A DNA stretch of 64,000 bases, taken from contig CAVWLA010000003.1 of assembly GCA_963755825.1 (NCBI GenBank), positions 1,922,001 to 1,986,000 on the forward strand. The letters run 5' to 3'. The stretch is from DATBQN01 sp963755825. Lineage in GTDB: Bacteria > Acidobacteriota > Thermoanaerobaculia > Multivoradales > UBA5704. Below the pieces are notes generated by a model that ran no database searches, was not told the origin of the DNA, and worked only from the letters and a program-made list of their open reading frames with translations. A program made the translations under genes and the position numbers. Of the stretch, positions 1 to 8,400 are shown piece after piece (the stretch's first letter is position 1; each line of letters begins with the position of its first letter).

Positions 1-2566
1 CATCCACCGAGAAGATCTCCGCCGTCCCTTGCGCCTGATCGCGCACGATGGGGAGCGCCAGGCGGGGGATGTAGGAGAAGAGCTCGAGGCCCTTCATGTC
101 GTCCAGGTACTTCGACTTTGAAACCGAGTAGTTGGCGATGTCGAAGGCGTGCAGCTGGCCGTCGTTGGCTGCCAGGTAGAGGACCTGCCGGCGCTGGCGG
201 TGCTTGTCGGCGAAGCAGCGGTACCCCGGATTCTTGGGCAGCGCGCCGACCGTGCCGCAGGGCATGCCGTTGCCCTTGTAGTCGGCGGAGTAGAGGTCGA
301 AGTTCTCGGGGTTCGAGATCACCAGCGGGTCGGCGTGGAAGGTGTCGCCCAGGGCGTAGGTGACGGTTTGCATGCTGCCGTCGAGGAAGTTGATGGTGTC
401 GGTCCGCGCGCCGAGCTGCTTCGCCATGATGGTGACGGCGGTGTCGTGCGCCGAGCTCGGGGTGGCCGGCGCGTAGGAGATCTGCAGGCCGTTCCAGAGG
501 TCGGTCCACAGCGGATCGATCGAAGGCAGGACGTAGGCTCCGGTCGGCGCGTAGAACAGCCGCATCGTGCCCGGCACGGCCCCGGTGGTGTTCGCCTCCG
601 GATAGAAGACGCGGCGGTTGACGGTGGGGTCGAGGCCGAGCTGCAGGCCGGTCGAGGTCCCCAGCGCCGCGTTGGTCGGCGTCGGCGCGGCGCGCGCCAC
701 CGCGGCGGCGCCGTCCCACAGCAGGCAGCTGCTGGTGATCGCCACCCCGTCGCAGATGCGCGAGGTGTCCGGCTTGTTGGACGAGGTGAGCGGCAGCGGC
801 TTGAGGAAGGCGTTGACGTGGCCGTTCCAGATCGACTCGCCGTTCAACGGGTTGAAGCTGGTGAGGAAGAGCTTGTCCGAGACGTCCGCCTGCACCTGCG
901 GCACCGCCGCGGAGGCGAACGCCGTCGACTCCTCGAGAATCGAGCCGAAGGCGTTCTTGAGCGCCGCGACGAGCTGCGTCTGGTTCTGCGGGAAGTAGGC
1001 CGTGCCGCCGCCGTTGGCCGCCATGCAGTTGATCGACGAGAGGGTGGAGTTGGCGGCGTTGACGCCGAAGGCGACCACGTCGACGGTGACGCCGTCGCGA
1101 TTGTTGAGGTCGCCCGCCGCGGTGCAGGGGTCGCCGCCGCAGGTCTCTTGGCCGTCGGTGATGAACAGCACGTACTTGCGCCGGCAGGCGAAGTTGCTGT
1201 CGTGGGCCGCCGCGTACCCCTTCCAGCTGTTGGCGGCCTGCGACGTCGTGCAGTTGCCGCTGGTGCAGCCGGCGTACCACTGGCGGAAGGAGAGCAGGCT
1301 GGCGCCGAGCGGCGTCGAGCCGCTGGGCATGAAGGGCCGCACATTGGTGTTCTTCAGGCGCAACGAGCCGTCCCCGGCGAGCGGCTGATCGTTGAAGTAG
1401 GTGGCGATGCCGAAGCCGGCGTTGGGCAGCGTCGCGTTGGGGATCGCCGCCGGGTTGGAGATGAGGACCGGGGCCAGGCGCTGCTGGATGAGCAGGTTGT
1501 GATCGTTCGTCCAGTCGAGCGGGATGACGTCGCCGACGGTGAAGAAGGTGCCGCGCGCGTCGGTCGCATCGGTGGGGTAGCGGAAGTCGATCGGGCAGCT
1601 GCCGTTCAAGGGGCTGCAGGCGACCGTCGAGTTGTCGGCGGCCGTGTCGGTGTTGGGATCCCAGCCGCTGCAGGTGTTGGAGGTCACCGAGTCCTGGGCA
1701 TCCGTCTGGTTGAAGAAGCCGATCTCGAAGTCCTGCGGGTTGCCGGCGGTGGCGGTGAACTCCCAGGAGACGAAGTCCGAGATCAGGTTCCAGGTCACCA
1801 GGTTGGTGCCCACCGCGCTGGTCGTCGAGCAGGCCGAGTTGGTGCACTTGGCGACGGTGACGTTGGTTTGGACCGTCGCGGCGCCGAGGACCCCGCCGGC
1901 GACCGGCGCGTAGGTGACCTTGTAGACCGTGCCGGTCGTCGCCTTGATGTAGATCGTCTGCGACTGGTTGAACAGCGGGCCGCCCTTGGGCACTCGCTGC
2001 ACGCGCGTCAGCTGCCAGAAGTTGGAGGTGTCGGCGGGGGTGGTGCCGCCGCAGCCGGTGGTGCTGCCGCTGGTGCAGGGCCACTCGAAGCCGAAGACCT
2101 CCTGCGCGCCGACCGCGGGCCAGGCGCCGCCGGGGACGCCGGAGATGATCGGGCCGGCGCTCGCCGCCGAGTACATCCAGTGCTTCTGGGCGACGTAGAG
2201 GGTGTCCTGGTTGTAGGTGCCGAAGCCGAAGTTGACGTTGTTGACCTGCCGGAGGACGCTCACCAGCGCCTGCTTCGCCTCATAGATCTTCGAGTGCGGA
2301 TCGTCGCCCATCAAGGGGACGAAGCAGTCGCCGGTGGTGCACAGCGGCGTGCAGGCGCCCGCCGCGAAGTCGCTCGCCGAGCAGGGCGGCGCCCAGTTCA
2401 TCGATCCCGAGGTGTCGAGGATGATGAAGACGTAGGGGTTGGCGCTCGAGGTGCGCAGCAGGTCGCGGTCGTCGGCCGCGGCCGGCGGCGGCGAGAGGAG
2501 CGCCGCCAGTGCGAGGCAGCCGAGAGCGGCGCGGGAGAGCGTGCGGAAGAGGGTCTTGGGCAGCAT
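1..2566 (-). CDS. pilY1: PilY1-like type IV pilus tip/adhesin protein (3' end outside window)
   Basis: At least 855 codons of a secreted protein that runs off the left edge. Residues 1-31 form a signal peptide (basic start, then a leucine/alanine core). A von Willebrand A domain follows with the MIDAS motif DTSGS at residues 51-55 and a later FITDGQETCGG segment. The C-terminal part in the window contains FHADPLVISNP and LYLAANDGQLHAFD, which are signatures of the PilY1/PilC beta-propeller. PilY1 proteins sit at the pilus tip, act in adhesion and surface sensing, and control retraction. It is the last gene of fimT-pilV-pilW-pilX-pilY1, starting 31 nt after pilX. The start is the ATG whose product gives a clean signal peptide. 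The domain order supports the call strongly; calcium-binding residues of the propeller cannot be checked because the end is missing. Confidence 0.88.
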   Translation of the reverse strand, partial: MLPKTLFRTLSRAALGCLALAALLSPPPAAADDRDLLRTSSANPYVFIILDTSGSMNWAPPCSASDFAAGACTPLCTTGDCFVPLMGDDPHSKIYEAKQALVSVLRQVNNVNFGFGTYNQDTLYVAQKHWMYSAASAGPIISGVPGGAWPAVGAQEVFGFEWPCTSGSTTGCGGTTPADTSNFWQLTRVQRVPKGGPLFNQSQTIYIKATTGTVYKVTYAPVAGGVLGAATVQTNVTVAKCTNSACSTTSAVGTNLVTWNLISDFVSWEFTATAGNPQDFEIGFFNQTDAQDSVTSNTCSGWDPNTDTAADNSTVACSPLNGSCPIDFRYPTDATDARGTFFTVGDVIPLDWTNDHNLLIQQRLAPVLISNPAAIPNATLPNAGFGIATYFNDQPLAGDGSLRLKNTNVRPFMPSGSTPLGASLLSFRQWYAGCTSGNCTTSQAANSWKGYAAAHDSNFACRRKYVLFITDGQETCGGDPCTAAGDLNNRDGVTVDVVAFGVNAANSTLSSINCMAANGGGTAYFPQNQTQLVAALKNAFGSILEESTAFASAAVPQVQADVSDKLFLTSFNPLNGESIWNGHVNAFLKPLPLTSSNKPDTSRICDGVAITSSCLLWDGAAAVARAAPTPTNAALGTSTGLQLGLDPTVNRRVFYPEANTTGAVPGTMRLFYAPTGAYVLPSIDPLWTDLWNGLQISYAPATPSSAHDTAVTIMAKQLGARTDTINFLDGSMQTVTYALGDTFHADPLVISNPENFDLYSADYKGNGMPCGTVGALPKNPGYRCFADKHRQRRQVLYLAANDGQLHAFDIANYSVSKSKYLDDMKGLELFSYIPRLALPIVRDQAQGTAEIFSVD

Positions 2567-2597
2567 GGTTTCTCCGGTCGAGCGGCGGCGCGAGCGA

Positions 2598-3212
2598 TCA
2601 GAACTTGACGTTCTGCAGCAGGGAGGTGTCCTTGATGGCGTTGGTCGGCGGATCTTTGGCCGGCTGGATGACCATGGTCAGCGACAGCAGCTTCTCGCCG
2701 AGACCTCCGCCGATGGGCGCGCTCGCCGAGTTCGTCGGGCTGCCCCCCGAGGTGAGCTGATAGGTCTTGGTGTAGTACTTGGTGCCGGCCTCGTTGGCCG
2801 GGCAGTAGGGGCAGATGTGGCTGTCGAGCGAGTTGGCGATGATCGGCGTGAACGGCGACGTCTTAGTGAACGTCGAGACCTGGCCCAGCGTGCCGACCTT
2901 CGTCTCGTTGAGGGTGACCATCGGCGCCACGTAGCTGTCGTTGGCCAGCGCCTCGGCCGTCATCACGTGGAAGCCCGAGTCGGCGGTGTAGAACGTGCGG
3001 TTGACGGTGCGCTCGTTGGCGCCGACCTGCACCTCGGTCTGCGTGATGAGGACCAGCGACAGGCCGAGGATGGTGAGGACGACGAGCGCCAGGAGCGCCA
3101 CCAGGTAGGCGCTGCCGCGCTCTCCCCGCGGCACCGCGACGGCGTCCGGCGCCCCCTGCGAGCGCCGCGATCGCTCGGCGCCCGTTGCTCGATCGAGTGT
3201 CGTCTGTTTCAT
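2598..3212 (-). CDS. pilX: PilX-type minor pilin assembly protein
   Basis: 204 aa. Residues about 31-60 are one hydrophobic helix (YLVALLALVVLTILGLSLVL) followed by TQTEVQVGANERTVNRTFY, the typical N-terminal PilX pattern. As in other PilX proteins the helix is preceded by RGS and lacks the GF-x4-E prepilin motif of ordinary pilins. PilX belongs to the minor pilin complex that primes pilus assembly and carries PilY1. The start codon shares one base with the pilW stop codon (TGATG), so translation is probably coupled. A longer upstream open frame exists but lies inside pilW. A CxxC pair (CPYC) sits in the C-terminal half. The exact paralogue name rests on position and helix pattern. Confidence 0.8.
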   Translation of the reverse strand: MKQTTLDRATGAERSRRSQGAPDAVAVPRGERGSAYLVALLALVVLTILGLSLVLITQTEVQVGANERTVNRTFYTADSGFHVMTAEALANDSYVAPMVTLNETKVGTLGQVSTFTKTSPFTPIIANSLDSHICPYCPANEAGTKYYTKTYQLTSGGSPTNSASAPIGGGLGEKLLSLTMVIQPAKDPPTNAIKDTSLLQNVKF

Positions 3213-4492
3213 CACAAGTTCCTCAGGTCGATGATGGTCTGCAGCAGCCGCCGCCGGAACATCCGGTTGTGGGTCGCCGTCGTCGGGTCGTTGTAGGGCG
3301 AGCTCGCGCCGTAGAGGCGGTCTTCGATCGACACCAGGAGCGGCGCCGTGTACTGGAAGTCGCGGCGGTCGGTGCGCACCAGGGTGTTCAGGCGCACGTA
3401 GTCGAGCGGCTTGCCGTTCCAGTTGCCGACGTTGCCGGCAGCGTCGGCCGGCACGTTGTAGAGCCACTCGTCGGTCGAGCTGTTGGCGTCGGTGACCTGG
3501 CCGTCGCCGTTGAGGTCGAAGCCCAAGGCGACCTGCAGGTCGGTGACGTTGTCGGCGATGTCGAGCATCAGGTTCGTGGCGTTCGCCGTGGCGGTGCCGC
3601 TCCCCCACGCGACGTTGGTGTTGGGCAGCACGTGCGCCCGCGACAGCTTGGGGATCAGGTCGCTCGTCGTGTTGCCGGGGATCGCGTAGTCCTCCCGCAC
3701 GTAGTAGCGATACTCCTCGAGGATGCCGACGGTCCAGATGGCGTTGAGGGCGGCGGGGAAGCTGCCGCCGGCCGAGAGGCCGGAGAAGGCGACCGCGTTG
3801 GCGTCGCCGGTGATTTTGAAGCCGACGGTCACCTGGCCCGCGACGCCGGTGCTCGAGGTCCCCGGGTCGAGCTCGACGACGGCATAGACGGAGTCGTCGG
3901 CGCCGGTGATGATGAGCGCCTCGGGGATGCCGCTGTTGATCGCCGTCACCAGCGGCGTGAGATCCTGGGTGACCACCGCATCCGCCGCCGCGAGAGGATC
4001 GACGGGGATGACCGACTTGACGACGATGGTCCCCCTGGTCGACAGATTGGGAGTCGTCGGATGATCGAGGGTCATCGACAGCGGGTGGTAGACGGGCGAC
4101 GAGAAGACGCCGCGGATGGTGAGGACATCGGTTCCGGCGACCACCGTCGGCGAGGTCGAGTCGCTGATGTGGGTGCCCGACGCGACGTTGTTCTGCACGG
4201 CGACGGCCGCCCCCAGGTAGCCGGCGGAGAGCGCCACCGGGCTCGTCCCCTCGGGCAAGCCGCCGCGGCCGGCCATGCGGACCAGCCGCACGGTGTCGTA
4301 CTGCGCGATGCGCAGCGACTGCTGCATGTCGGTGACGTTGCTCTGCACCCGTGTCAGCTTGCTGCTGAAATCGAACAGCAGCAGCACGGCGAGGATCACT
4401 TCGACGGTGACGAAGAGGGCGATCGTCAGCTCGACGAGGGTGAACCCCGACTCGGCACGCGACCCCTCAGCTCCTGGCGATCGACGCATCAT
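3212..4492 (-). CDS. pilW: PilW-type minor pilin
   Basis: 426 aa. The N-terminus reads ESGFTLVELTIALF, a class III prepilin signal: cleavage after Gly, N-methylated Phe, Glu at +5. A long hydrophobic helix follows, and a helix with MQQSLRIAQYDTVRLVRMAG is typical of the PilW family. The rest is a large, mostly beta-rich, Thr/Asp-rich periplasmic domain containing DLNGDGQVTDANSS, which looks like a calcium-binding loop. Product of PilD cleavage, probably part of the minor pilin tip complex with PilV, PilX, FimT and PilY1. The start is the first of two adjacent ATGs, 5-8 nt after GGGAGAG; it begins 20 nt after pilV. Confidence 0.82.
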   Translation of the reverse strand: MMRRSPGAEGSRAESGFTLVELTIALFVTVEVILAVLLLFDFSSKLTRVQSNVTDMQQSLRIAQYDTVRLVRMAGRGGLPEGTSPVALSAGYLGAAVAVQNNVASGTHISDSTSPTVVAGTDVLTIRGVFSSPVYHPLSMTLDHPTTPNLSTRGTIVVKSVIPVDPLAAADAVVTQDLTPLVTAINSGIPEALIITGADDSVYAVVELDPGTSSTGVAGQVTVGFKITGDANAVAFSGLSAGGSFPAALNAIWTVGILEEYRYYVREDYAIPGNTTSDLIPKLSRAHVLPNTNVAWGSGTATANATNLMLDIADNVTDLQVALGFDLNGDGQVTDANSSTDEWLYNVPADAAGNVGNWNGKPLDYVRLNTLVRTDRRDFQYTAPLLVSIEDRLYGASSPYNDPTTATHNRMFRRRLLQTIIDLRNL

Positions 4493-4512
4493 CTCTCCCG
4501 ATCTCCCCGCTC

Positions 4513-5055
4513 TCAGTACGCCTTGATTGCCTGCAGGACGATCTTCTCGCCGCTGCCGAACCCCTGCTTGCCGCTGTCCACCTCGACCTGGATCATCTTC
4601 AGCTGCACGCTGAGGGGCGGCGTCGAGCCGTCCTCCACCTCGTTGGTGCCGAGGAAGCCGTCGTCGAGCGCGCTGATGTTGTACTGGGTGATGAGGGTCT
4701 TGCGCGTCCAGGGAACGAACCCCGTCGGCAACGCCGCCTGCCACCCCTCCGCCGAATCGTTCAACATGCCGGTGTCGCCTGGCGCCCACCACTCGTCGAT
4801 CTCGCTCGTCGTCCCCGTCGCCGGCAGGGTGAGGATGGCGCCGCCCCAGGGGAGCTGCAGCAGGTCCTCCATCTGGCTGCGGGCGTGATTGGTCTCCGTC
4901 GTCGAGTCGCTGCCGCGGCTGTTGTTGAGGATGCTCGAGGCGAAGAGCGGGATGATGCCGATGGCGATCATCAGCAGGATGCCGGTCGCGATGAGCGCCT
5001 CGATGAGCGAGAAGCCGGTCTCCGCGCGCCGCGCGGCATGCTGGTCGATCCGCAT
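4513..5055 (-). CDS. pilV: PilV-type minor pilin
   Basis: 180 aa. Prepilin motif ETGFSLIEALIATGILL near residues 11-27, then the conserved HARSQMEDLLQLPW stretch typical of PilV/GspI-like minor pilins. The C-terminal region is a short globular domain ending in GEKIVLQAIKAY. The ATG at 5055 is preceded by a good ribosome site (GGGGGA); an alternative ATG at 5070 overlaps the fimT stop (ATGA) and would add five residues. Either start leaves the prepilin leader intact. The five-gene minor pilin order is the main support for the name. Confidence 0.8.
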   Translation of the reverse strand: MRIDQHAARRAETGFSLIEALIATGILLMIAIGIIPLFASSILNNSRGSDSTTETNHARSQMEDLLQLPWGGAILTLPATGTTSEIDEWWAPGDTGMLNDSAEGWQAALPTGFVPWTRKTLITQYNISALDDGFLGTNEVEDGSTPPLSVQLKMIQVEVDSGKQGFGSGEKIVLQAIKAY

Positions 5056-5066
5056 CGTTCCCCCGC

Positions 5067-5666
5067 TCATTTCCAGGTCCAGGCCTGGTTGTTGTCGCCC
5101 GGCGCCCGCCAGGCGGCGCCGTCCCACTTGAGAACCTGCAGCCGCGCCGTGCCCTGCGGCGAGATGAACACCTCGAGATAGTTGCCGTTCTTGTCGCCGA
5201 GCCGGAAGGCGCCGGCGTCTTTGATCGAGCCGTCGGAGAGCAGGATGGCGACGTTCTGCGGCGTGCCCGAGGGGTCCGGGGTCAGGCCCATGATGACGTT
5301 GGTGCCATTCGGAGCGGCGTCGGGCGGCCCCCAGAAATAGACGTCGGAGGGGAGCGTGTAGCGGGCCAGCTCGACGTCGTTGTTGTCGAACTTGCCGTCG
5401 TTGTCGTCGTCCTCGAAGCTCACCATCTGCCGCTTGTTGAGGTCGATGTAGACCACCGACTGCGTGCTCGCCTTCTTGATGCAGTTGAAGTGGGCCGCCT
5501 CGATGAGCAGAGCGCTCTGCCGCGCGAACCCCTCGAGCTTGCTGCGCCCGATGAAGTTGAACAGCGCGGGAAGGCCGATCGCCATCAGCACGCCGGCGAT
5601 GGCGAGGGTCGCCAGCAGCTCGAGGATGGTGAACCCATTCTCCGGGGACAGCTTGTGCCTGGGCAT
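5067..5666 (-). CDS. fimT: FimT/GspH-type minor pilin
   Basis: 199 aa. Leader of eleven residues ending in ENG, then FTILELLATLAIAGVLMAIGLPAL, the canonical prepilin helix with Glu at +5. The soluble domain contains DDDNDGKFDNND, an EF-hand-like acidic loop that could bind calcium, as in GspH/FimT-family pseudopilins. It ends in TARLQVLKWDG and a Trp-rich tail. Strong ribosome site AGAGGGG seven bases before ATG. First gene of the minor-pilin operon; 146 nt separate it from the sensor kinase gene upstream, so it may have its own promoter. A sigma-54-like match close to the start is discussed under rejected items. Confidence 0.8.
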   Translation of the reverse strand: MPRHKLSPENGFTILELLATLAIAGVLMAIGLPALFNFIGRSKLEGFARQSALLIEAAHFNCIKKASTQSVVYIDLNKRQMVSFEDDDNDGKFDNNDVELARYTLPSDVYFWGPPDAAPNGTNVIMGLTPDPSGTPQNVAILLSDGSIKDAGAFRLGDKNGNYLEVFISPQGTARLQVLKWDGAAWRAPGDNNQAWTWK

Positions 5667-5812
5667 GTCGGAACCCCTCTAGAGCAAGGGCGGTGCCGCC
5701 CGGCGATCGGCGCGTCCGGGAGGCTGTAAGCGACGGCAAGCAAAGGATCTTACGCAACTTTGACGACCGCTGGACCGAGGCGCCTCGCGCGACCGCGTCG
5801 CTACCTTCGGTA

Positions 5813-7615
5813 TCAATTGTGTCGCACCACGGTCTCGGCCGGGAAGGCGATGAGGGCCCGCGTGCCGCCGCCCGCGCGGTCCTCCAGGCGGACGCGGCCG
5901 CCGTGGAGGGCGACGATGCGGTGGGCGAGCGGCAGCCCCAGGCCGACGCCGCCGGCGCGGCCGGTGGCGAAGGGTTGGAAGAGGCGCTCGCGCACCGCCG
6001 CCGGCAGGCCGCGGCCGCGGTCCTCGATCGCCACCTCGAGCCCTTCGGCGGTGCGCTCGAGGCGCACCTCGACCGGTCCCTGGCGCCCCGCCTCGCGCTC
6101 GGCTTGCACGGCGTTGCGCAGGAGGTTGCGCACGGCGCGCTCGAGGAGCTGCGGATCGCCGTAGAGCTCGGCCGAGGCGGCCTCGGGCGATGCCGCGGCG
6201 ACCTCGACCGCCATCCCGTCGAGGGCGGGATCGGCGGCGGCGCGCGCCAGGAGGGCGAAGAGGCCGAGCTCGCGCGGCCGCGCCGTGCCCGGCCGCGCGA
6301 AGGCGAGGAAGTCGTCGAGCACGCGCTCGAGATGGCCGGTCTCGTGGCGGATCTCCTGCAGGAAATCGGCGATCGCATCCTCGTCCGGCCGCCGCTCGAT
6401 CAGGGTGAGATAGCCGGTGAGCGTCGCCAGGCTGTTGCGCAGCTCGTGCGCGACGCCGGCCGCCATCTCGCCGAGCTGCGCCAGGCTCTCGTCGATGCGG
6501 CTCTCCTCCGCCCGCCGCCGCGCCGAGGTGAGATCGGCGAAGAGGACGAGGAAGCCGCGCGCCGCGCCGTCGTCGCGCCGCAGCGGGTGGACGGTGAGGC
6601 CGAGGGTCAGCGCCTCGCCGGCGGCCGGCCTGCGCAGCGTCGCCTCGCGGCGCGAGACGCCGGCCTCCTCGGCGACGGCGCCGGCGATGAGCGCGGCGAG
6701 CTCGGGCTGGCTCGCCAGGTAGCCGGCGAGCGGCGTGCCGGGCGGCGGCGCCGGCAAGCCGAGGAGCTCGGCGCCGACGGTGTTGACGGCGAGCACAGCG
6801 CCGCCGCGATCGAGCAGCAGGAGGCCGCTCTGCAGGCTCGCCGTGAGCGTCCTCTCGAGCGCCGCGATGTCGTCCTCGGCGCTCCCCGGCGGCACTGCCG
6901 CGGCGGCGATGGCGCGCTCGAAGGTGGCGAGCAGGAAGTCGATCTCGCCCGTGCCTCCGACACCGCCGGCGGGAGTGTCGGCGTCGGCGGCGGCGCTCAC
7001 CTCGCGGGCGCGCGCCAGGAGGGTCTCGTAGGGGGTCATCAGCCGGCGGAGGAAGATCAGCACGAGGACGAGGAGGGCGCTGTCGACGGCGAGGACGACG
7101 GCGGTGAGGACGGCGAGCCCGCGCTGCTGGCCGGCGAGCGTCGCGGCGGCGAGGTCGACGCGCACCGTCCGCCCGCCGGCGAGGGGGGCGAAGCCGGCGA
7201 CGGCGTCGGGCAGCCGCGCGTCCGGACCGGCGGCGACCGCCGACGTCGGCATCCGGCCGCCGAGAGGCGCGAGTCCGGCCCCGGGTTCCGTGTCGAGATC
7301 ACCAGCGAGCTCCCCGAAGCCGGCGAGGGTGCGGCCGGCGGCGTCGAGGACGGTGGCGCTCGCCGCCCCCGGCGCCCAGCCGTGGAGCTCGGCCGGCGAG
7401 GGCAGCGCGGCGGCGCCGGCGACCGCCACCGCGACGGAGCGGGCGAGGCGCCTCGCCTCGTCGCGGCGCTCCTCGGCGAGGCGCGCGATGCCGCTCCTGT
7501 AGGAGAAGAGGGTGAAGGTCGACAGGACGACGAGGAGGACGAGGGCGGCGGGGAGGAGGATGAGCACCTCGTCGCGCAGACCGAGGCGCGGGAAGCGCCG
7601 CGGCGGCGGGCTCAC
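5813..7615 (-). CDS. PilS/NtrB-type sensor histidine kinase
   Basis: 600 aa. Transmembrane helices at about residues 17-39 and 168-190 bracket a periplasmic region of about 130 residues. A PAS-like domain follows (about 250-365), then HisKA with the phospho-acceptor His390 in GVAHELRNSLATL, then HATPase with N-box RNLLRNAVQAE and glycine boxes DRGRG and GVGLGLPLAHR. The HELRNS motif and the architecture match kinases that pair with sigma-54 activators (PilS, NtrB, AtoS). The GTG start overlaps the pilD stop (GTGA), indicating one transcript. Three sigma-54-type pilin promoters lie 6-10 kb upstream, which makes pilin control a reasonable guess. No response regulator is adjacent, so the partner lies outside the window. 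Confidence 0.82.
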   Translation of the reverse strand: MSPPPRRFPRLGLRDEVLILLPAALVLLVVLSTFTLFSYRSGIARLAEERRDEARRLARSVAVAVAGAAALPSPAELHGWAPGAASATVLDAAGRTLAGFGELAGDLDTEPGAGLAPLGGRMPTSAVAAGPDARLPDAVAGFAPLAGGRTVRVDLAAATLAGQQRGLAVLTAVVLAVDSALLVLVLIFLRRLMTPYETLLARAREVSAAADADTPAGGVGGTGEIDFLLATFERAIAAAAVPPGSAEDDIAALERTLTASLQSGLLLLDRGGAVLAVNTVGAELLGLPAPPPGTPLAGYLASQPELAALIAGAVAEEAGVSRREATLRRPAAGEALTLGLTVHPLRRDDGAARGFLVLFADLTSARRRAEESRIDESLAQLGEMAAGVAHELRNSLATLTGYLTLIERRPDEDAIADFLQEIRHETGHLERVLDDFLAFARPGTARPRELGLFALLARAAADPALDGMAVEVAAASPEAASAELYGDPQLLERAVRNLLRNAVQAEREAGRQGPVEVRLERTAEGLEVAIEDRGRGLPAAVRERLFQPFATGRAGGVGLGLPLAHRIVALHGGRVRLEDRAGGGTRALIAFPAETVVRHN

Positions 7616-8385
7616 AGCAGCCTCAGATAGAGATCGACCAGGCGGGCGCCGGCGAAGAGGGCGAAGAGGCCGCCGAGCGACAGGAAGGCGCCGAAGGGGA
7701 GCTTGGTCTTGAGGCCGGCGCGGCTGCGGCCGAGCAGCACGACGCCGACCGCGGCGCCGGCGAGCGAGGCCGAAAAGAGCGCCACCACCACCCCCTTCCA
7801 GCCGAGGAAGGCGCCGATCATGGCGAGCATCTTGACGTCGCCGAGCCCCATCCCCTCCTCGCCGCGGAGGAGCAGCCAGGCGCCGGAGATGGCGAGCAGG
7901 ATGCCGCCGCCGAGCGCCGCGCCGAGGAGGGCGGCACGGAAGCCGCCGAAGGGGAGGAAGGGAGAGAGGGCGAGGCCGGCGGCGATGCCCGGCAGGGTCA
8001 GCCGGTCGGGCAGCATGAAGTGCTCGACGTCGATCGCCGCGAGCGCGACGAGGAGGGCGGCGAGGAGGGCCGCGGCGAGCGCCGCGACGGTGGTGCCGAA
8101 GGCGAGCACGCAGCCGACGAAGAGCGCCGACGTCGCCGCCTCGATGAGCGGGTAGCGCGGCGAGATCGGCGTCTTGCAGCTGCGGCAGCGGCCGCCGAGG
8201 AGGAGCCAGGAGACGACCGGCAGGTTGTCGCGGGCGGCGATCGGCGTGCCGCAGACCGGGCACCGCGAGCGCGGCGTCACCGTCGACAGCCGGCGCGGCA
8301 GGCGGTAGATGACGACGTTCAGGTAGCTGCCGACGATGAGGCCGAGGATCGCCGCATAGGCGACGACGAAGGTTTCGAAGGCCAC
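7612..8385 (-). CDS. pilD: prepilin peptidase / N-methyltransferase
   Basis: 257 aa polytopic aspartic protease that cleaves prepilin leaders and methylates the new N-terminus. It carries the zinc-binding pairs CPVC (42-45) and CRSC (67-70) in the first cytoplasmic loop, and the two catalytic aspartates at D119 (IDVEHFMLPD) and D183 (GLGDVKML). About eight hydrophobic segments are visible, the normal size for the family. Its substrates are encoded on both sides: minor pilins downstream, GspG-like pilins upstream. The GTG start has no ribosome site; TAGAAT lies nine bases upstream and overlaps the TAG stop of the preceding gene. It overlaps the kinase gene by 4 nt. Confidence 0.95.
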   Translation of the reverse strand: MAFETFVVAYAAILGLIVGSYLNVVIYRLPRRLSTVTPRSRCPVCGTPIAARDNLPVVSWLLLGGRCRSCKTPISPRYPLIEAATSALFVGCVLAFGTTVAALAAALLAALLVALAAIDVEHFMLPDRLTLPGIAAGLALSPFLPFGGFRAALLGAALGGGILLAISGAWLLLRGEEGMGLGDVKMLAMIGAFLGWKGVVVALFSASLAGAAVGVVLLGRSRAGLKTKLPFGAFLSLGGLFALFAGARLVDLYLRLL

Positions 8386-8394
8386 GGTGGCGCG

Positions 8395-8400
8395 ATTCTA
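8395..8400 (-). promoter_or_regulatory. candidate -10 box for leaderless pilD
   Basis: TAGAAT nine bases before the pilD GTG. Its first three bases are the stop codon of the upstream membrane-protein gene, so it may be fortuitous. No clear -35 is visible. Confidence 0.3.

Noticed and set aside
149..2608. Very long open frames antisense to real genes (also near 5693-7630, 8020-10992, 27116-30856, 32549-34960)
   Set aside because: They lie opposite genes with clear conserved motifs, have Arg/Ala/Gly-rich composition without domains, and arise because GC-rich codons rarely make stops on the other strand.
5683..5698. CGGCACC-N4-TTGCT, a sigma-54-like match before fimT
   Set aside because: GG-N10-GC spacing fits, but the transcript would begin about six bases before the ATG and lose the AGAGGGG ribosome site, so it is probably chance in GC-rich DNA.
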